A stretch of 64,000 bases of DNA from Dioscorea cayenensis subsp. rotundata (GCF_009730915.1 NC_052474.1:21115501-21179500), one strand, 5' to 3'; positions 39,151 to 59,083 are shown, numbered from the stretch's first letter. Numbers and translations: made by a program. Notes: a model not told the origin generated them from the letters alone.

Positions 39151-39797
39151 TTAAAGGCTAGAGCTGTTAAATCGGGCCTGACCGGGCTCCGCCAAAAGCC
39201 CACCATATGGCGGGCCGGTCCGGGCCGGGCCAGTCCAGCCCGTCATTTTGGCGAGCCGATAAAATGTTTAACCCCACGAAACCCATTTTGGGTTGTGTTG
39301 GGCATACCGGCCACCAAAAATATAAAAAAACTAAAAAAAATATTATATTTCATGGTTCTTACTTCTTACATATTTATATATTTCACATAACCTAGCTATA
39401 ATACAAAAAAAAAAATTAACAAAATCTAAAAAATAACAAAAAAAAATAAAAACATTCATTACTATTACCATGTTTATCAAAATTATAGATCCCATTAAAT
39501 TTGAAAAAGTTTTAAAAAAAAAATCAATACGTTAAAAAAATCAATATCTTTTTTAAACCCTTCTATATATATGTATTTAATTTTTTTAAACATGTCAGCT
39601 TTATAAAAAAAATTTATATAAATGATAGGGTATGGGCTAACACGCACCTGACCCATCCCAACTCACAACCAATGCAAATTGATTGTTTCAACCCCCTCCA
39701 AACGGGTCTATAAAAAACCAACACAACCCATTTTATTTTAGTTGACAATGTGAGCTGCCCACCTAACTAGGCCCAAATTGATAGCTCTATTAAATGG
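39151..39797. mobile_element. hAT-type non-autonomous element
   Basis: The element is 39159..39789 (631 bp). Its ends are TAGAGCTGTTAAATCGGGCC and, from the other strand, TAGAGCTATCAATTTGGGCC. Flanking 8-mers ttaaaggc (39151-39158) and ttaaatgg (39790-39797) agree at six of eight positions, fitting an aged 8-bp target duplication. The left arm is rich in GGGCCGGGCC; the interior is AT-rich and non-coding. It lies about 80 bp upstream of the RPL7 start codon. Confidence 0.75.
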
Positions 39798-39799
39798 TG

Positions 39800-40060
39800 A
39801 GACCTTAACGGGTTGGATTTTGAAATATGGATCCGAACCGAGTTAGATCATATACTACTACAAATAAAAAAAATTCTTGGGGGTGTTATTGTAAAAAAAA
39901 AATCACCATAAGTAAGGGTGAAGCCTTAACGAATTGGATTTGGCATTTTTAGATTTGATCTAACAATTTATTACAAATTAGAAAATTTTTGGGTGGTGTT
40001 GCAAAAGAGCCGATGAATAGAATTGAACCAACTGTCACGTGACATGCACGCCAAATTTCC
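39800..40060. repeat. Two adjacent diverged copies of a repeat also found at the delta-COP promoter
   Basis: Copies at about 39800-39905 and 39911-40056 share CCTTAACG..TTGGATTT, GATC.AAC and TTACAAAT words with 50880-51037. The second copy ends with GAATTGAACCAACTGTCACG, continuing into TGACATGCACGC; the same block occurs at about 51004-51035. Confidence 0.8.
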
Positions 40061-40310
40061 ATTGCAAAGATTAGGGTTGTTAATTTGCCTTGGACCCGAT
40101 GGGGAATCCGATTCTCTACTTTAATAGGGCCAAAGCTGGCTTAAAATTCATGAAACAAGATTGGGGCCGGAATGAAGATGTAAAACCCCATCGGGGACGG
40201 AGCGGGGGAACGCCTTGTCCCGTCCCCGAATATATAATTTTGATATAATATTTTAATACGATATTAAAAAATTATTTATATTAAATAATATTATATATTA
40301 TTAAAAACAA
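40061..40310. other. GC-rich then AT-rich spacer, possibly an older transposon end
   Basis: Contains CCCCATCGGGGACGG and CGTCCCCGAA words. Similar G/C-run words reappear at 50740-50790 beyond the MULE, so the MULE may be nested in an older element. I could not define its ends. Confidence 0.35.
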
Positions 40311-41261
40311 GGAAAATTACCTGTCACCCTCGTAATTTTCAAAACTTCCCAAAAACCCCTCCTACTTTTACACACCACTGGACGAAATCTTCCGTTAGTG
40401 CTTTAACTTCCTTTACCCCCACCGCTCACTTCAAATGGGTCCATGTCAGAAATCCCATTTTATTCCGAAAATGATGGGAAAGGAAAGCCAAATCACATCA
40501 TGTTCAACTCAAGGGCCGCTTTTGGGCTTTCGATGACAATGCCAAGGAGAGTTACATTACATCTTGTTGTTCTCCCTCATTATCATACACGAAATATATA
40601 AATCTGCTTTCTAACGTAAAAATGAAATTGATTTCCATCCTGACTGGTCAAGTGCACTTCATCTTCAAAATGAGTCAGTAGTCGATTTTATCTGTCGTAG
40701 GCGTAGCATGCGCCATTGTCGCCTTCTCATTTATGGTTGTAAAGTTAGATTACTGACTAGAAGAAGCAAGAATTACGTACTCAGTTCATTTCGTTGTAGA
40801 AAAGTCTCTTTCCTCGCTTATGGTTATCTATTCAGATATTTTAAATAATGTTTAACTATTTGCTATTATCCGCTTAAATATTTTACTAATATGTTTAATA
40901 ATTGTCATATCCGCTTTAACATTATCTTTACATGTATAACTATTCATAAACGTAAATTCTCAAAGTCTCGCAGTAAAACCGGGTGATCTTTTTCGCTTGA
41001 TCCGAATCGCTGGCACGCTGCACGTGGCAGTGGCAAGGTTATGAGTATCCCGCAGTGAAGAATTAACGACGGCATTAATTCTTACGCACTGTAACATAAA
41101 TTTCCCCGAACACCCGCTCGCTCTCATCACCAACGTCGGCCACTGCGCTTAACTTTTTTTCTCGTGACACTGAAGAGTCACCGCTGTGGACTTCACACCA
41201 TAAATAACTCAGGAAGAACCCTCCCCTACGGACAACCACTCGCTCGCCGTCCTCATCATCC

Positions 41262-41298
41262 TCCTCCTCCTCCTCCTCCTCCTCTTCCTCCTCTTCCC
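41262..41298. repeat. (CCT)n microsatellite
   Basis: Run of CCT/CTT triplets within the MULE. Confidence 0.9.
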
Positions 41299-43079
41299 AC
41301 GGACAACCACTCTATCTCGAAAGGATGTTTCGTGAGCCTTTTTCCCTTATCTCGAGAATCACTCAGCCGTAATCACTCGAACTCAGTTAAACTATCTTTT
41401 TCGCCTGTCAAGTCCCTCTCACAATCGCTCGAACGCGAGGGATTCTCCAGCCGGACGACTTTCGGGAAAGCAATTAAGAGAGCATTTCGACTTGGGCTAT
41501 GAAAAGAAAGTTTTCACGTATTGCGTGATCATGGAGGATTCTCTAGAGGAGGAGATCACGAAACATCCTTTAAGACTGGGGTCGACATTTACCACTCGAG
41601 ACTTCTCGTTAACGCTTAAGAAAACGACGACGGTACAAATCGTTACGCTCGTGTTTAACTATCGGATCGCCGCTTAAGTCCTACCACGACACATCGATTA
41701 ATAGTCGCTTTTCATGAACGTGTGTTGTTTAACCTTTTTAATCGTCAGTACGCTTTGCAGAGTTCAAGTCGATGCGCTTTGTTATGCAACCGCCGTGAGC
41801 ATTCGAACGCATGCACACTTGTTTCGCTATACGAGGGTCGAGTCGTGAGCGTCCAAAGTCCGAGCGGACGTTGTAAATGTCAGTAAATGTTGTAAATCTT
41901 TTGAAATGTTGTAAATGTTGTAAATCTTTTATAAATAAAACGAAACAATCGTGATTTGATCGCGAACTTCAAATTTAAACAGAGACCTAGTAAAAACAAT
42001 GTGGGAAACAAAAAACGTCATTGTAAACAATAGAAAAAGTTAAACAATACTCAAGTTACTCTTTAAACAACGACAACCAGTGTTTAAGAAAATACGTAAA
42101 TACTGTTTAAACAAATGACCAGAGGTACCCATCTAGCAACGCCGATGTCGACGAAAGTATTCAATTTAAACAATAACATATTATTTACATGATATAGTAC
42201 TTTAGTTAAACAGCTAACCGCTCTTTTTAAACACTATATGTATCCGTTTTAAACATAAAAAGCTCGACGCTTACTAGCAGACTCATGTCGAGTCGAGAAC
42301 TTTCATTCGAACGATGATCAAACATGTCTTCCTCGCGACAATGACATATATTTTCCCTTTGCCCTTGGGATGGAGGGAAAAATACCGCCCAATCACATCA
42401 CGCCTAGTCTAACCTCTATCGATACAATCCGGCACTTTTTGTTCTGCAGCTCGACCGCTGCTTGTTCTTTACATCTTCTACTTCTTCTTCGTGCGCTTCG
42501 CTTTTGTTCTTCATTTCATTTGGCTTGTACGATTTGGTTTTCTAATCGATATATTATGGAGAGTTTTTGTGGTATTGCTAGATTCAACGGGAAGGAAGAG
42601 TGCTAATGTTCACGACTCGCACTTCTGGGAATTGGTGTTACTGAGATATGTGAGCGATGGGGTCCTCAAGTTTCTCTTGTCGTGGTTAAGTTCATCACAC
42701 CGCATGGATATAAAACGGTCTTTGCCCAATAGAAAACGATGTTGACTTCCATCTGGGATGTGTCACGCCCACTCCATCTTCAAATGTGTCGTAGTCGATC
42801 TTGTCGTCGAGACGTAAAAATGCGCCATCGTCGAATCCTAATCGAAAACGAGGTTTACCTATCAGAAGTTCCTTTCTTTTAATTATTTCAGCTTGTCCGG
42901 GGTCATTATTGTTTAAATACGTCCGCCATCGGGTTAACATATCGTACTAGTCCTTTACGTTATTAGTTAATTGTTTAAGTATTTAATTTAACGTTTAACT
43001 ATTGTCATTATCGCTAAACATTATATTCTCCGCTTAACATATTGATCTTTTCATTCGATCGACGTGTTAGGGCGGAATT

Positions 43080-45050
43080 CGATGACTCGCGAGTGCTCCC
43101 ATTCATCCCTATGGTGACTCGACGGCGTGGATGTCTTCCTTCCTCGTCGATCATTCTCGAAGTGTTGTCGCTGGATATTGGTCAACGCTTTTGACTGTGT
43201 CGAACATTTCAGTGGATGTACTTTCAAATCATGCAATCAAAAGGAATTTTTCGACTTCAAATTCATAAAGAACGAAAAACATCGAGCGATCGCGGAATGC
43301 GACTACGATGGTTGTCGCTAGGCCTTCATGCATCAAAAAGAGTATAACAAAAATACTTTCGTAATCAAGACAATCAACCCGTCACATCACACTTGCGGTG
43401 GTGGCATAGGTTCGGCCACATCCGAAAAGCGCCCAAAAATGGGTTAGCGCGACGAGTGATTCGTAAGCTCGAGACCGTCCCTCAGACAAGGCCATCAACA
43501 TTCGAAGGACATGTTATGGGAACATGGTGTCCACATACCATAGCCAAGCGAGGCTTGGTTGGGAAAAAGAGCATGCCCGGGTGGTCCTCGACGGCAGCCG
43601 ACATCTCCAGTCATGATCGCTTGCTTTGGTATGTGGATAAAAGTGGTCGAGACAATCCTGCAGTCGTTGCGATCGTGGAGAGAGACGCTGATCGCTTTTA
43701 AACGTGCATTCTTTCTCTTCAGTAGCGTGTATTGTGGGATTCAAGAGGGCTTGCAGGGCCCAGTCATGCTTTCTCGATGGTACCCACCTCCTCGAAAAAT
43801 ATCGGGTACACTCTTTTGCGTCACAGGGAAAGATGGTAACAATGGTTTTTCCACGCCGCCTTCAGGTATAGTCGATGATGAGACCGATGCCAATTGGACT
43901 TGGTTCATATCTAAGTTGGGCGATGCCTTATACGAGAGTGGAGATTATCATGAGATACTACCTTCGTGCGGACAGTCCAAGGGCCTCGTGAGCATCATGC
44001 GAGAGTCTTCCTGCTTCGCCACATGCGTGCATCGCCTCGACATCTGGAGGCCAATTTTATGAAAGCCAATGTCGGACTTGGGAAGGCATTGAGGGAGGAG
44101 GCTCGGTCTATATGCTTCCGTCATTATGTGGCATCCACGGCTAAAGATTTCGACGATACCGTGAATGAACCGCTAGGCCATATCACCAAGCTCATCATCG
44201 TTGATTAATAAAATCGGATATGGCACATTGGTCGAATTATCTCGCTCGGAGGTGATCGCTGGGGTGAGATGTATTCCAACGTCGTGAGTCGCTCAATGCT
44301 TGATCAAGGGAAGCTCGTCATTTCCGATGGACGAAAATGGTGCGACTCCATAAGGTCTCGCGAATGTTGATTTACACCTTTAACATTTAGTATTACCCTT
44401 TAAACATTCTCAATCTTTGTTTAATTACACTTTTCTCGACTTTTTAAAATATTAATCATTTCGTTTATTTAATTACAATAATGTTTAAACATGTTGACGA
44501 ATTATTTAACCATCAACGTCTTTGTTTAACCTTATTTGCCGTGTTCAAGTCGATGCGCATGTTATGTGCACCCGTGAGCAAGCGACGAATGGGAGACCCT
44601 ACTTATGCCGGACATACATCTCGGGTTAGAGATCATCTGTTGTGGACGTACCGAAATCTTCGTGTTGGTCGTCTGTGTCGATGATCATTACGAGCGATCG
44701 ACCAAATGCAAAGAACTCGCGGGATCTCGCCATCGAACTTGTTCGTATCGGCGGTGGCAAGTTTATGGTATCCTCGCAAACATGCTGGCGTGGCAGAATA
44801 ATGCAGATGCATACCAACGTACATCGAGTTTATGAGCGGGTACTTCACCGTCGAAACAATTACAAACCGGCATACAAGGAAGCTATATTCCCCATACCCG
44901 ACGTATGCATATGCCTTCGATGAAATCGTGAGCTTCGCTTTCATGACACTTTCGGACTATGAGGCGCTGGCACGCCTAGACGAAAGAGGATCGAGTCGTA
45001 GCGCTTTGATGTCCGGCATGAAGTTACATTGCGCAGCCACGCCAGGGTGA
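43080..45050 (+). pseudogene. mudrA-type MULE transposase, broken by many indels
   Basis: Pieces in changing plus-strand frames line up with a MULE transposase: an N-terminal MuDR-type zinc region (FDFKFIKNEKHRAIAEC at about 43250; IKTINPSHHTCGG at about 43370), a VIRKLETVPQTRP stretch, and the catalytic region with FLDGTHLLEKY (about 43773). VTGKDGNNG, DDETDANWTWFISKLGDALY and HLEANFMKANVGLGKALREE follow. A SWIM-like CS.RRWQVYGI segment comes near 44740, and AYKEAIFPIPD near 44880. At least six frame changes occur over about 1.9 kb while residues between them stay well conserved. As read it cannot make a full protein. Confidence 0.85.
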
Positions 45051-45139
45051 TCCCGCGACAATCGACGATCTTGTAATGAAACCGTCACGACTCAGGCATT
45101 GTTAATAAACCGACTGATGACGCATGGGAAACATTGTGT

Positions 45140-45740
45140 ATTTATAACGAATTGAATGTATTTACACGGAGACATTGTTATTTTAAACGGATACAATCGT
45201 AATTTGAAATATTTCAAATCGATGTTTAAAGCGATATATGGTATATATAAACAATGAAACGGAAATGCATACACAACTACAACGTAAAATTAAACGAAAC
45301 GAATGAAATCGAATGAAATTTAACCTCGCTTCTGCAAATTGAAAACAAACAAAATTTACATTGAGATATACAAAGTCATGTTCTTCAAAACAAAAACAAT
45401 GAATCGAATTGTGTATTGATGGGCAACTTTTCCAGTATTTAGTTAAACAATAAGTGCATTCATTTAAACAGAGAAAGTGTTATTTTAAACGGGTACAATC
45501 GTAATTTGAAATATTTAAAAACCTCGATGTTTAAACGATATATACTATATTTAAACAAACGAAAGTGAAATGTACTACAATCACAACGTAAATTAAACAA
45601 TGAAATGAAACTGAATGGAATTTAACCTGCTTTACAATTCAAAACAAACAAAATTTACATTAAGATATATAAGTCATGCTCTTCGAATACGAAAACAATG
45701 AATTGAATTTGTCCAGATTACATTTGAAAACAAAATCGAT
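45140..45740. repeat. Tandem duplication with a 302-bp period
   Basis: Two copies share TGTTATTTTAAACGG (45176 and 45478), ACAATCGTAATTTGAAATAT, GAATTTAACCT-like words and AACAAACAAAATTTACATT. Non-coding, inside the MULE downstream of the transposase. Confidence 0.88.
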
Positions 45741-48700
45741 ACCGATATACTAGACATATTATTCAAAAGAATGACTTTAACCCGCTGGCGACACACTTTG
45801 TCATGGACGTCGACCGCCCTCCCTCCTAAGTACGTAATATACCGCATCCGAGGTAAGGAACGCCTGCGTCTCACGAGTGCAGTGAACTCTCACCCCTACG
45901 TATCGCTTCGATAAACCGCGATGACGTAGACGCTGAATCGACGCTTCCTTGTTTTTGCGCTGGGGCTTCGTAGGTTTCGCACGAGCGGGACATTGCCGCC
46001 GACTCGCTTAACTCCATATCGACACAAAGGTCGAATAGGATTCCGGCCAGCCGAGAGATACGCAAGTCCAGATTAGAACATACGATTTAAATACCGTGAT
46101 GTAGATTAATCTGGACATAATTAAAGGAAACTACCATGTCCAGCGCCCTGTCGCTCGTAATTCTCGGACACGAAGAATAACGCCCGTATTCTTGTTTATC
46201 ATCGCGGAGACCGACCCACGTGGAAGTGGTCGTCCGTGATGACTCGCGAGGACGCACAATTTCGAACTTCCATCTGCGAGGTCACAAGCCATGCAAGCAT
46301 CCCCGATCGTAGCCATAGTGTCAGCGCATACGGGCGTCATTCCCAGCTCGACATAAAGCAGCGCCAAGCGTTGTCCGACGATTAGAAAGCGCCGCTTCTT
46401 CTCAAGGTGATACGGCTCGTCGCTCGGCAGACTATGTTATCACGTCAGCGCATCACATCATCGCATCATCGTCGTCGCAAGCAGGTAGCATAGCACCCGT
46501 GCTGGTCGTGAGGCCGAGTGGCCATTCTTCCTGCAGACAAGATGCGAGATTAAACGCGATGATGGTATTTAGAGACCATGTTGCAGGACATGTTTAGAAA
46601 CGATATTATCAATCAAGTTATACATGATATTATATATACTTAATTAAAGCGGTGAAGGCGAAACTTAATGATAACATAATGGTATTAAACACTATTAGGT
46701 AATAGTTAAACACTATAAGAAACCCTTTAAAACAATATCATAAAGCGTTACATACCGAATCCATGCGGCGGTTGAGGAAGATCCTCGTGACTCCACCTTT
46801 CTACATGTTATTGTTAAAACGACTAGAATGACCGTTTCTTCTTCTTGAATAAAAAGCTTTCGTAAAATGCAGTCCCAATTTTGATTGGCATGATCATCTC
46901 TCTGAATTTACTTTCGGTCGGGGTCTTCATCAGCGTCTTCCTTGATGCGAGGGCGATAAGCGGCAGCATCGGCTGACCAGCGTCAACACATTGTTCTTGT
47001 TGTGGGATTGTATGCGGCTTCGATCTTGAGGGGCAGCGGCGGCGGCACTCAGCCAGCAGACACTTCCTTACGTGGTTCTTGTTGGTGGTGGGATTGTGTC
47101 TGCTTGGGCTGCGTCTTGTCGACTGACGGCGGCAGCGGATTCGGCGATCTTCTGGGCGTGGCCCGTAACCAGCGACATGGGTCAGGAGAGCCTTTTCCTT
47201 AACGTTGTTCTTGACCTTGAGAGTTGTGTCACTCTGATCGCAATCTCGGCCGGCCGGTTCAAGGTAAGCAATTTCATCGAGAAGGAGTCAACATTGCTTC
47301 TCAGCTTGTGGCGGCAACCACATCATCTCTGATGTCCTCCTGGTGGTAGCCGTCTATAAATCGGCAATGACAGGACTCGATGCTTGACATCGTGTAGATG
47401 GTATTGCTATTGTTTAATACGATCGACCAGCGGTGGAGCGGAAGCCGATGTGTTCTCCTCTTTTACATGAGTCTCTTGAATGTGGCAGCATGGAATGACC
47501 TTCTAGATGATATAGATTTGTCGTCAAATTCCGGCGCCTAGATTCGTCGAGGTCTTTGATTCTTTTCGAGGATGGCGCTGACCCGATTTGTGAAAAACGT
47601 CCTTCCGGCGCCTCCGCTGACTGACGACGAGGCTTCGGTCCGTCAATGTCGCGTACTGCGTAAGAGTTGGTGACATCTTACTTTAATGTCACCGGTGGGT
47701 ACGCCTGCCGATTAGGACTACCGTGGTGGGGGCTATCGTTGTCGTGTAGCGGGGGTTGTTCGTCTACTTGGGGTAGGGGAGGGCTTCTCCGTCGAGAATC
47801 GTCTTGGCGTGGTGCAGAGTGCGGAAGTAGGAGAGCGGCGTCCGGTAGCGCGCGCGATGAGAGGCACCCTCTCATCTGTAGCCGAGCAAGTGGTTCGGGA
47901 GCGATGGCGTCGTCCGTGCGGTTGGCGCCCGACAAATAGTTCTTCTTGACGTTGACCGGAACCATTTCGAGGAAACTAACATATGTAAACCAAACAGTTT
48001 CAGCGAGAGATCGTTCATTTTAAACTATAAAAACTATATATTTAGCGTTATAGAATATATAATTAAGCGGAGAAACGAAATATTTAACGGTTATGAATAA
48101 TAGGGTTAAGCGGTAAATACTAAAGTTAAGCGCTAAATAAATGTTTAAACATTAAAGACTTATTGAACATTGTCCGTGATTTATTACCTCTTTTTCCATC
48201 GATGATGACAAGCTCGTTTCTCAAAGTCTTTGCTTCCGGTGGGAAGTACTTTCGCGTATTACGACGTCAGCAGGTCTTCTTAGAAAGCGGACTTTCTTCG
48301 TTGGAATTCATTTCGTGAAACCAGTGACGTTAAAAGCGGCCAGAGCAACCATAATGTACTACCACATGTTGGTCTTCTTCCAGGCGCATCTATCTTGCGC
48401 TTTCGGGCGGGCGGCAATGGAATATCCTCCATAAGCGGCAATAAATCGCGCTGCGCCCGTGCGTGTCGCCCGTGATTTGATAGATCATCGGCCGACCCGG
48501 CGATCAGGTTCGGAACCGAAGCATGATGTATTTGGAAGAGAGTACATCCCCATGAATGCGCCCATCGGGGTTGAAGCAAATTCTTCTTCTCCCCTCTGTC
48601 AGAACTAAGTTGCACGAGTGCTCTTGATGGAGTCTCTGTGTCTCTAATCAGGTCTTTGATAGATCTACAGAAGCCTTGAGCCATTTTGGTTTTCTTCTTA

Positions 48701-49492
48701 CGAAGACCATCGTCGCCGTGTGTGAGACCAAGAACGAGGGCCACGTCTTGAGATTAGGCTTCGAGCTTTCCCGATCACGAATTTGTTAGTGCGTTCGCCA
48801 TTGCCTTTCGCGAAAATCAAAGAAGGGCCCTCTCTTGGTATATGACTTGACTCGGTATTGACGCAAGCGGTGTCCTTGAATAATCTCGATTAATGGGGTC
48901 GTGTGCTCAATTATTTAAGACCCTGGCCGATTGTGAAATATGGCGCCCGTTAACTAGGTTGACGCCGTAATCCACAAACTGCGGTATTGACAAGAACTTA
49001 GCGGAAATATAAGGTTTAAGCGGTAAGCTCTCGGTTATTAAACAGAGATATAAAATGAAACAGAGACCCATTTTGTTGTTAAGCAAGAGACGAGAATATG
49101 AAACAGGGGAGACAACAAATGTTAAACTGTAACATCTCATTTCTTAAACGTCAACTCATTTCAGCAAAACTACAGCCATATCCAAACGAAACGGGGAAAA
49201 GTACATTATAAATAATGCACAAATCATAACAATCGACTATTTCGATAGTGTATACATACGAAAATGCAAAACAAAACAAAACCCCAGCCGAGAAATCTCC
49301 CTGCAGACTAACAAAACCCCAGCCGAGAAATCCCCCTGCAGACTTCAATATCTTCCAACAAAAACAGGAGCACAAAACAAAACCGAAAAATCTTTCTTTA
49401 TAACAGAACAGTTAACATAAAACCATACTCAATACTTTAGAGTGCAAACCCCAGTGATGCCAACTAGTTGCACGCGGGGACTTCTCCTTCGA
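45741..49492. other. CpG-rich MULE interior without recognised gene
   Basis: Short open frames occur on both strands (for example minus 48280..48744 with PPARKRKIDAPGRRP, and minus 46131..46367), but I cannot match them to a family. Given the indel density of the transposase next door, a second gene here could be hidden by frame errors. Confidence 0.5.
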
Positions 49493-50492
49493 NNNNNNNN
49501 NNNNNNNNNNNNNNNNNNNNNNNNNNNNNNNNNNNNNNNNNNNNNNNNNNNNNNNNNNNNNNNNNNNNNNNNNNNNNNNNNNNNNNNNNNNNNNNNNNNN
49601 NNNNNNNNNNNNNNNNNNNNNNNNNNNNNNNNNNNNNNNNNNNNNNNNNNNNNNNNNNNNNNNNNNNNNNNNNNNNNNNNNNNNNNNNNNNNNNNNNNNN
49701 NNNNNNNNNNNNNNNNNNNNNNNNNNNNNNNNNNNNNNNNNNNNNNNNNNNNNNNNNNNNNNNNNNNNNNNNNNNNNNNNNNNNNNNNNNNNNNNNNNNN
49801 NNNNNNNNNNNNNNNNNNNNNNNNNNNNNNNNNNNNNNNNNNNNNNNNNNNNNNNNNNNNNNNNNNNNNNNNNNNNNNNNNNNNNNNNNNNNNNNNNNNN
49901 NNNNNNNNNNNNNNNNNNNNNNNNNNNNNNNNNNNNNNNNNNNNNNNNNNNNNNNNNNNNNNNNNNNNNNNNNNNNNNNNNNNNNNNNNNNNNNNNNNNN
50001 NNNNNNNNNNNNNNNNNNNNNNNNNNNNNNNNNNNNNNNNNNNNNNNNNNNNNNNNNNNNNNNNNNNNNNNNNNNNNNNNNNNNNNNNNNNNNNNNNNNN
50101 NNNNNNNNNNNNNNNNNNNNNNNNNNNNNNNNNNNNNNNNNNNNNNNNNNNNNNNNNNNNNNNNNNNNNNNNNNNNNNNNNNNNNNNNNNNNNNNNNNNN
50201 NNNNNNNNNNNNNNNNNNNNNNNNNNNNNNNNNNNNNNNNNNNNNNNNNNNNNNNNNNNNNNNNNNNNNNNNNNNNNNNNNNNNNNNNNNNNNNNNNNNN
50301 NNNNNNNNNNNNNNNNNNNNNNNNNNNNNNNNNNNNNNNNNNNNNNNNNNNNNNNNNNNNNNNNNNNNNNNNNNNNNNNNNNNNNNNNNNNNNNNNNNNN
50401 NNNNNNNNNNNNNNNNNNNNNNNNNNNNNNNNNNNNNNNNNNNNNNNNNNNNNNNNNNNNNNNNNNNNNNNNNNNNNNNNNNNNNNNNNNNN
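49493..50492. other. Assembly gap of exactly 1000 N
   Basis: Unknown sequence; the round length suggests a placeholder of unspecified true size. Long reading frames that cross it are artefacts. Confidence 1.
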
Positions 50493-50869
50493 GGGCATTC
50501 GTCCAAAAATTTGAAACTCACTCCGTTCACATCCGATTCTGCAGGGGTTTGGGGGTTTGAAAAAGCATAGACTTTAAAAGGAGGGGTTTTTGGGGATTAC
50601 TGAAATAGAGTGTTTTTGGCAATTTTACAAACTTAAAGGGTTTTTTTGGCAATTTCCACAAAAAACAATTATATTTGATTTATTTAATACATGCAAAAAA
50701 AATTTCAGGGACTAAGAATCTCCAAATTCTAGGAATCCCTGTGAGACGAGGACGGGGAAAAAATTTTCCCCGAACCCAGGTTCAAAGATAGGGTCAATGA
50801 TGGATTTGATAAATCAAATTTAAGCCCAGAAAATACATTCATGGTGAATCCCAACCCAGTTGACATATT

Positions 50870-51040
50870 TTGCCAAGGGTGAGGTTTTGACGGGTCGGAT
50901 TTTGGATCCAAATCCGAACCGAGTTAAATCACAATTTATTACAAATAAAAAAAAATTTCGAGTAATTGTTGAAAAAAAAACATACAAGACGATGAATAAA
51001 TAGAATTGAACCAACTGTCACGTGACTTGCACGCTCGAAA
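50870..51040. repeat. Third copy of the promoter-type repeat, with G-box
   Basis: Shares about 150 bp with 39800-40060, including CACGTGAC (G-box core). It lies directly upstream of the likely delta-COP transcription start, so it probably belongs to that promoter. Confidence 0.75.
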
Positions 51041-51130
51041 CCCATTATATTCGACACCGAAAAGAAACCCGGTTCATTTCACTCCCAGATCCGCCATCGG
51101 AGATCACCTCCTCTCGCAGGCAAGCTTCCA

Positions 51131-51134
<4 letters not shown>

Positions 51135-51163
<29 letters not shown>
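51135..51163. repeat. (CT)n microsatellite in the delta-COP leader
   Basis: About 14 CT units in the 5' UTR or first intron of the delta-COP gene. Such tracts are common in plant leaders. Confidence 0.95.
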
Positions 51164-51165
<2 letters not shown>

Positions 51166-51852
51166 TCGCTTCCTCTTCATTCGATCCTTTTTCTCTTAAA
51201 TTATTCTTTGATTCATCTAGTTTCGTGCAAGAGAGCTTCAGATCCATTGTTTTCCGGTGTATAATTCTGAAATTTGGGCTGTTTTTGATCCCTAGATCTT
51301 TGATTGGGAGTTGTATGGAATGATAGGGTGATGGTTTTAGGAATATCTAGATCTGTGTTTGCAGTATGGAACTGATGGTTTCTTAGATTTCGAGAGTGTT
51401 TTGTTGCCGGATTTTGCTGTTTTAATGGATTTGGATTGGTTTTTGGCTTGAATCTTTGGAGGGTGGAGGGAGATCTGGTTTGATATCTGTTGTTTGAGTC
51501 TAACTTTGGGGATTTTTTTAGATGATTTGGAAGCCAATTGGTTTATGATATATATGCATTTCATGATCACTGTGATCTTGCTCAATTTTTCCCACTCTGC
51601 GTGGTCGTACTATAAACATTGAACATTTTTTTGACCTTGTTGAAAACAAAATTTCATCTTGATTTGCTAACATATGGTTTTATATTTGAAGGTCCCTTTG
51701 GTAATGTTCAATGTTATGCTTTGATGATGTTTATTTCTGTGTTTATACTGTTGCAGACTTGCAGGTGCTTTGTCAGGCGAAGGCCTTTTCTGCCCAATCA
51801 GTTTCTCTCAGCTCTGTAACTACCAGTTGTTTGGATTTCTTTTTCTTTAACA

Positions 51853-59083
<7,231 letters not shown>

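Larger units (their letters stand above)
40311..50657 (+). mobile_element. Probable Mutator-like element (MULE), about 10 kb, containing an assembly gap
   Basis: The left end starts GGAAAATTACC, and the right end read inward starts GGAAATTGCC. Both are MULE-like and share CCCAAAAACCCCTCCT (40348-40363 and, inverted, 50579-50594). The interior is CpG-rich, unlike the AT-rich flanks, and holds a mudrA-type transposase on the plus strand. I found no convincing 9-bp target duplication; AAAAACAA occurs just outside both ends but out of register. The ends could also belong to two different MULEs. Confidence 0.6.

Noticed and set aside
48280..48744. 154-codon minus-strand frame as a second MULE gene (for example a Ulp1-like protease)
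   Set aside because: I could not identify the catalytic His/Asp/Cys arrangement or any other family signature.
49412..50560. Four long open frames of about 350 codons across 49412-50560
   Set aside because: They consist almost wholly of unknown residues from the N gap.
40302..50667. A 9-bp target duplication for the MULE
   Set aside because: AAAAACAA occurs near both ends but not in register with them, and the flanks are AT-rich, so the match is not convincing.
40061..50870. A larger transposon enclosing the MULE
   Set aside because: CCCCG-type words occur on both outer sides, but I could not align inverted ends or define a target duplication.
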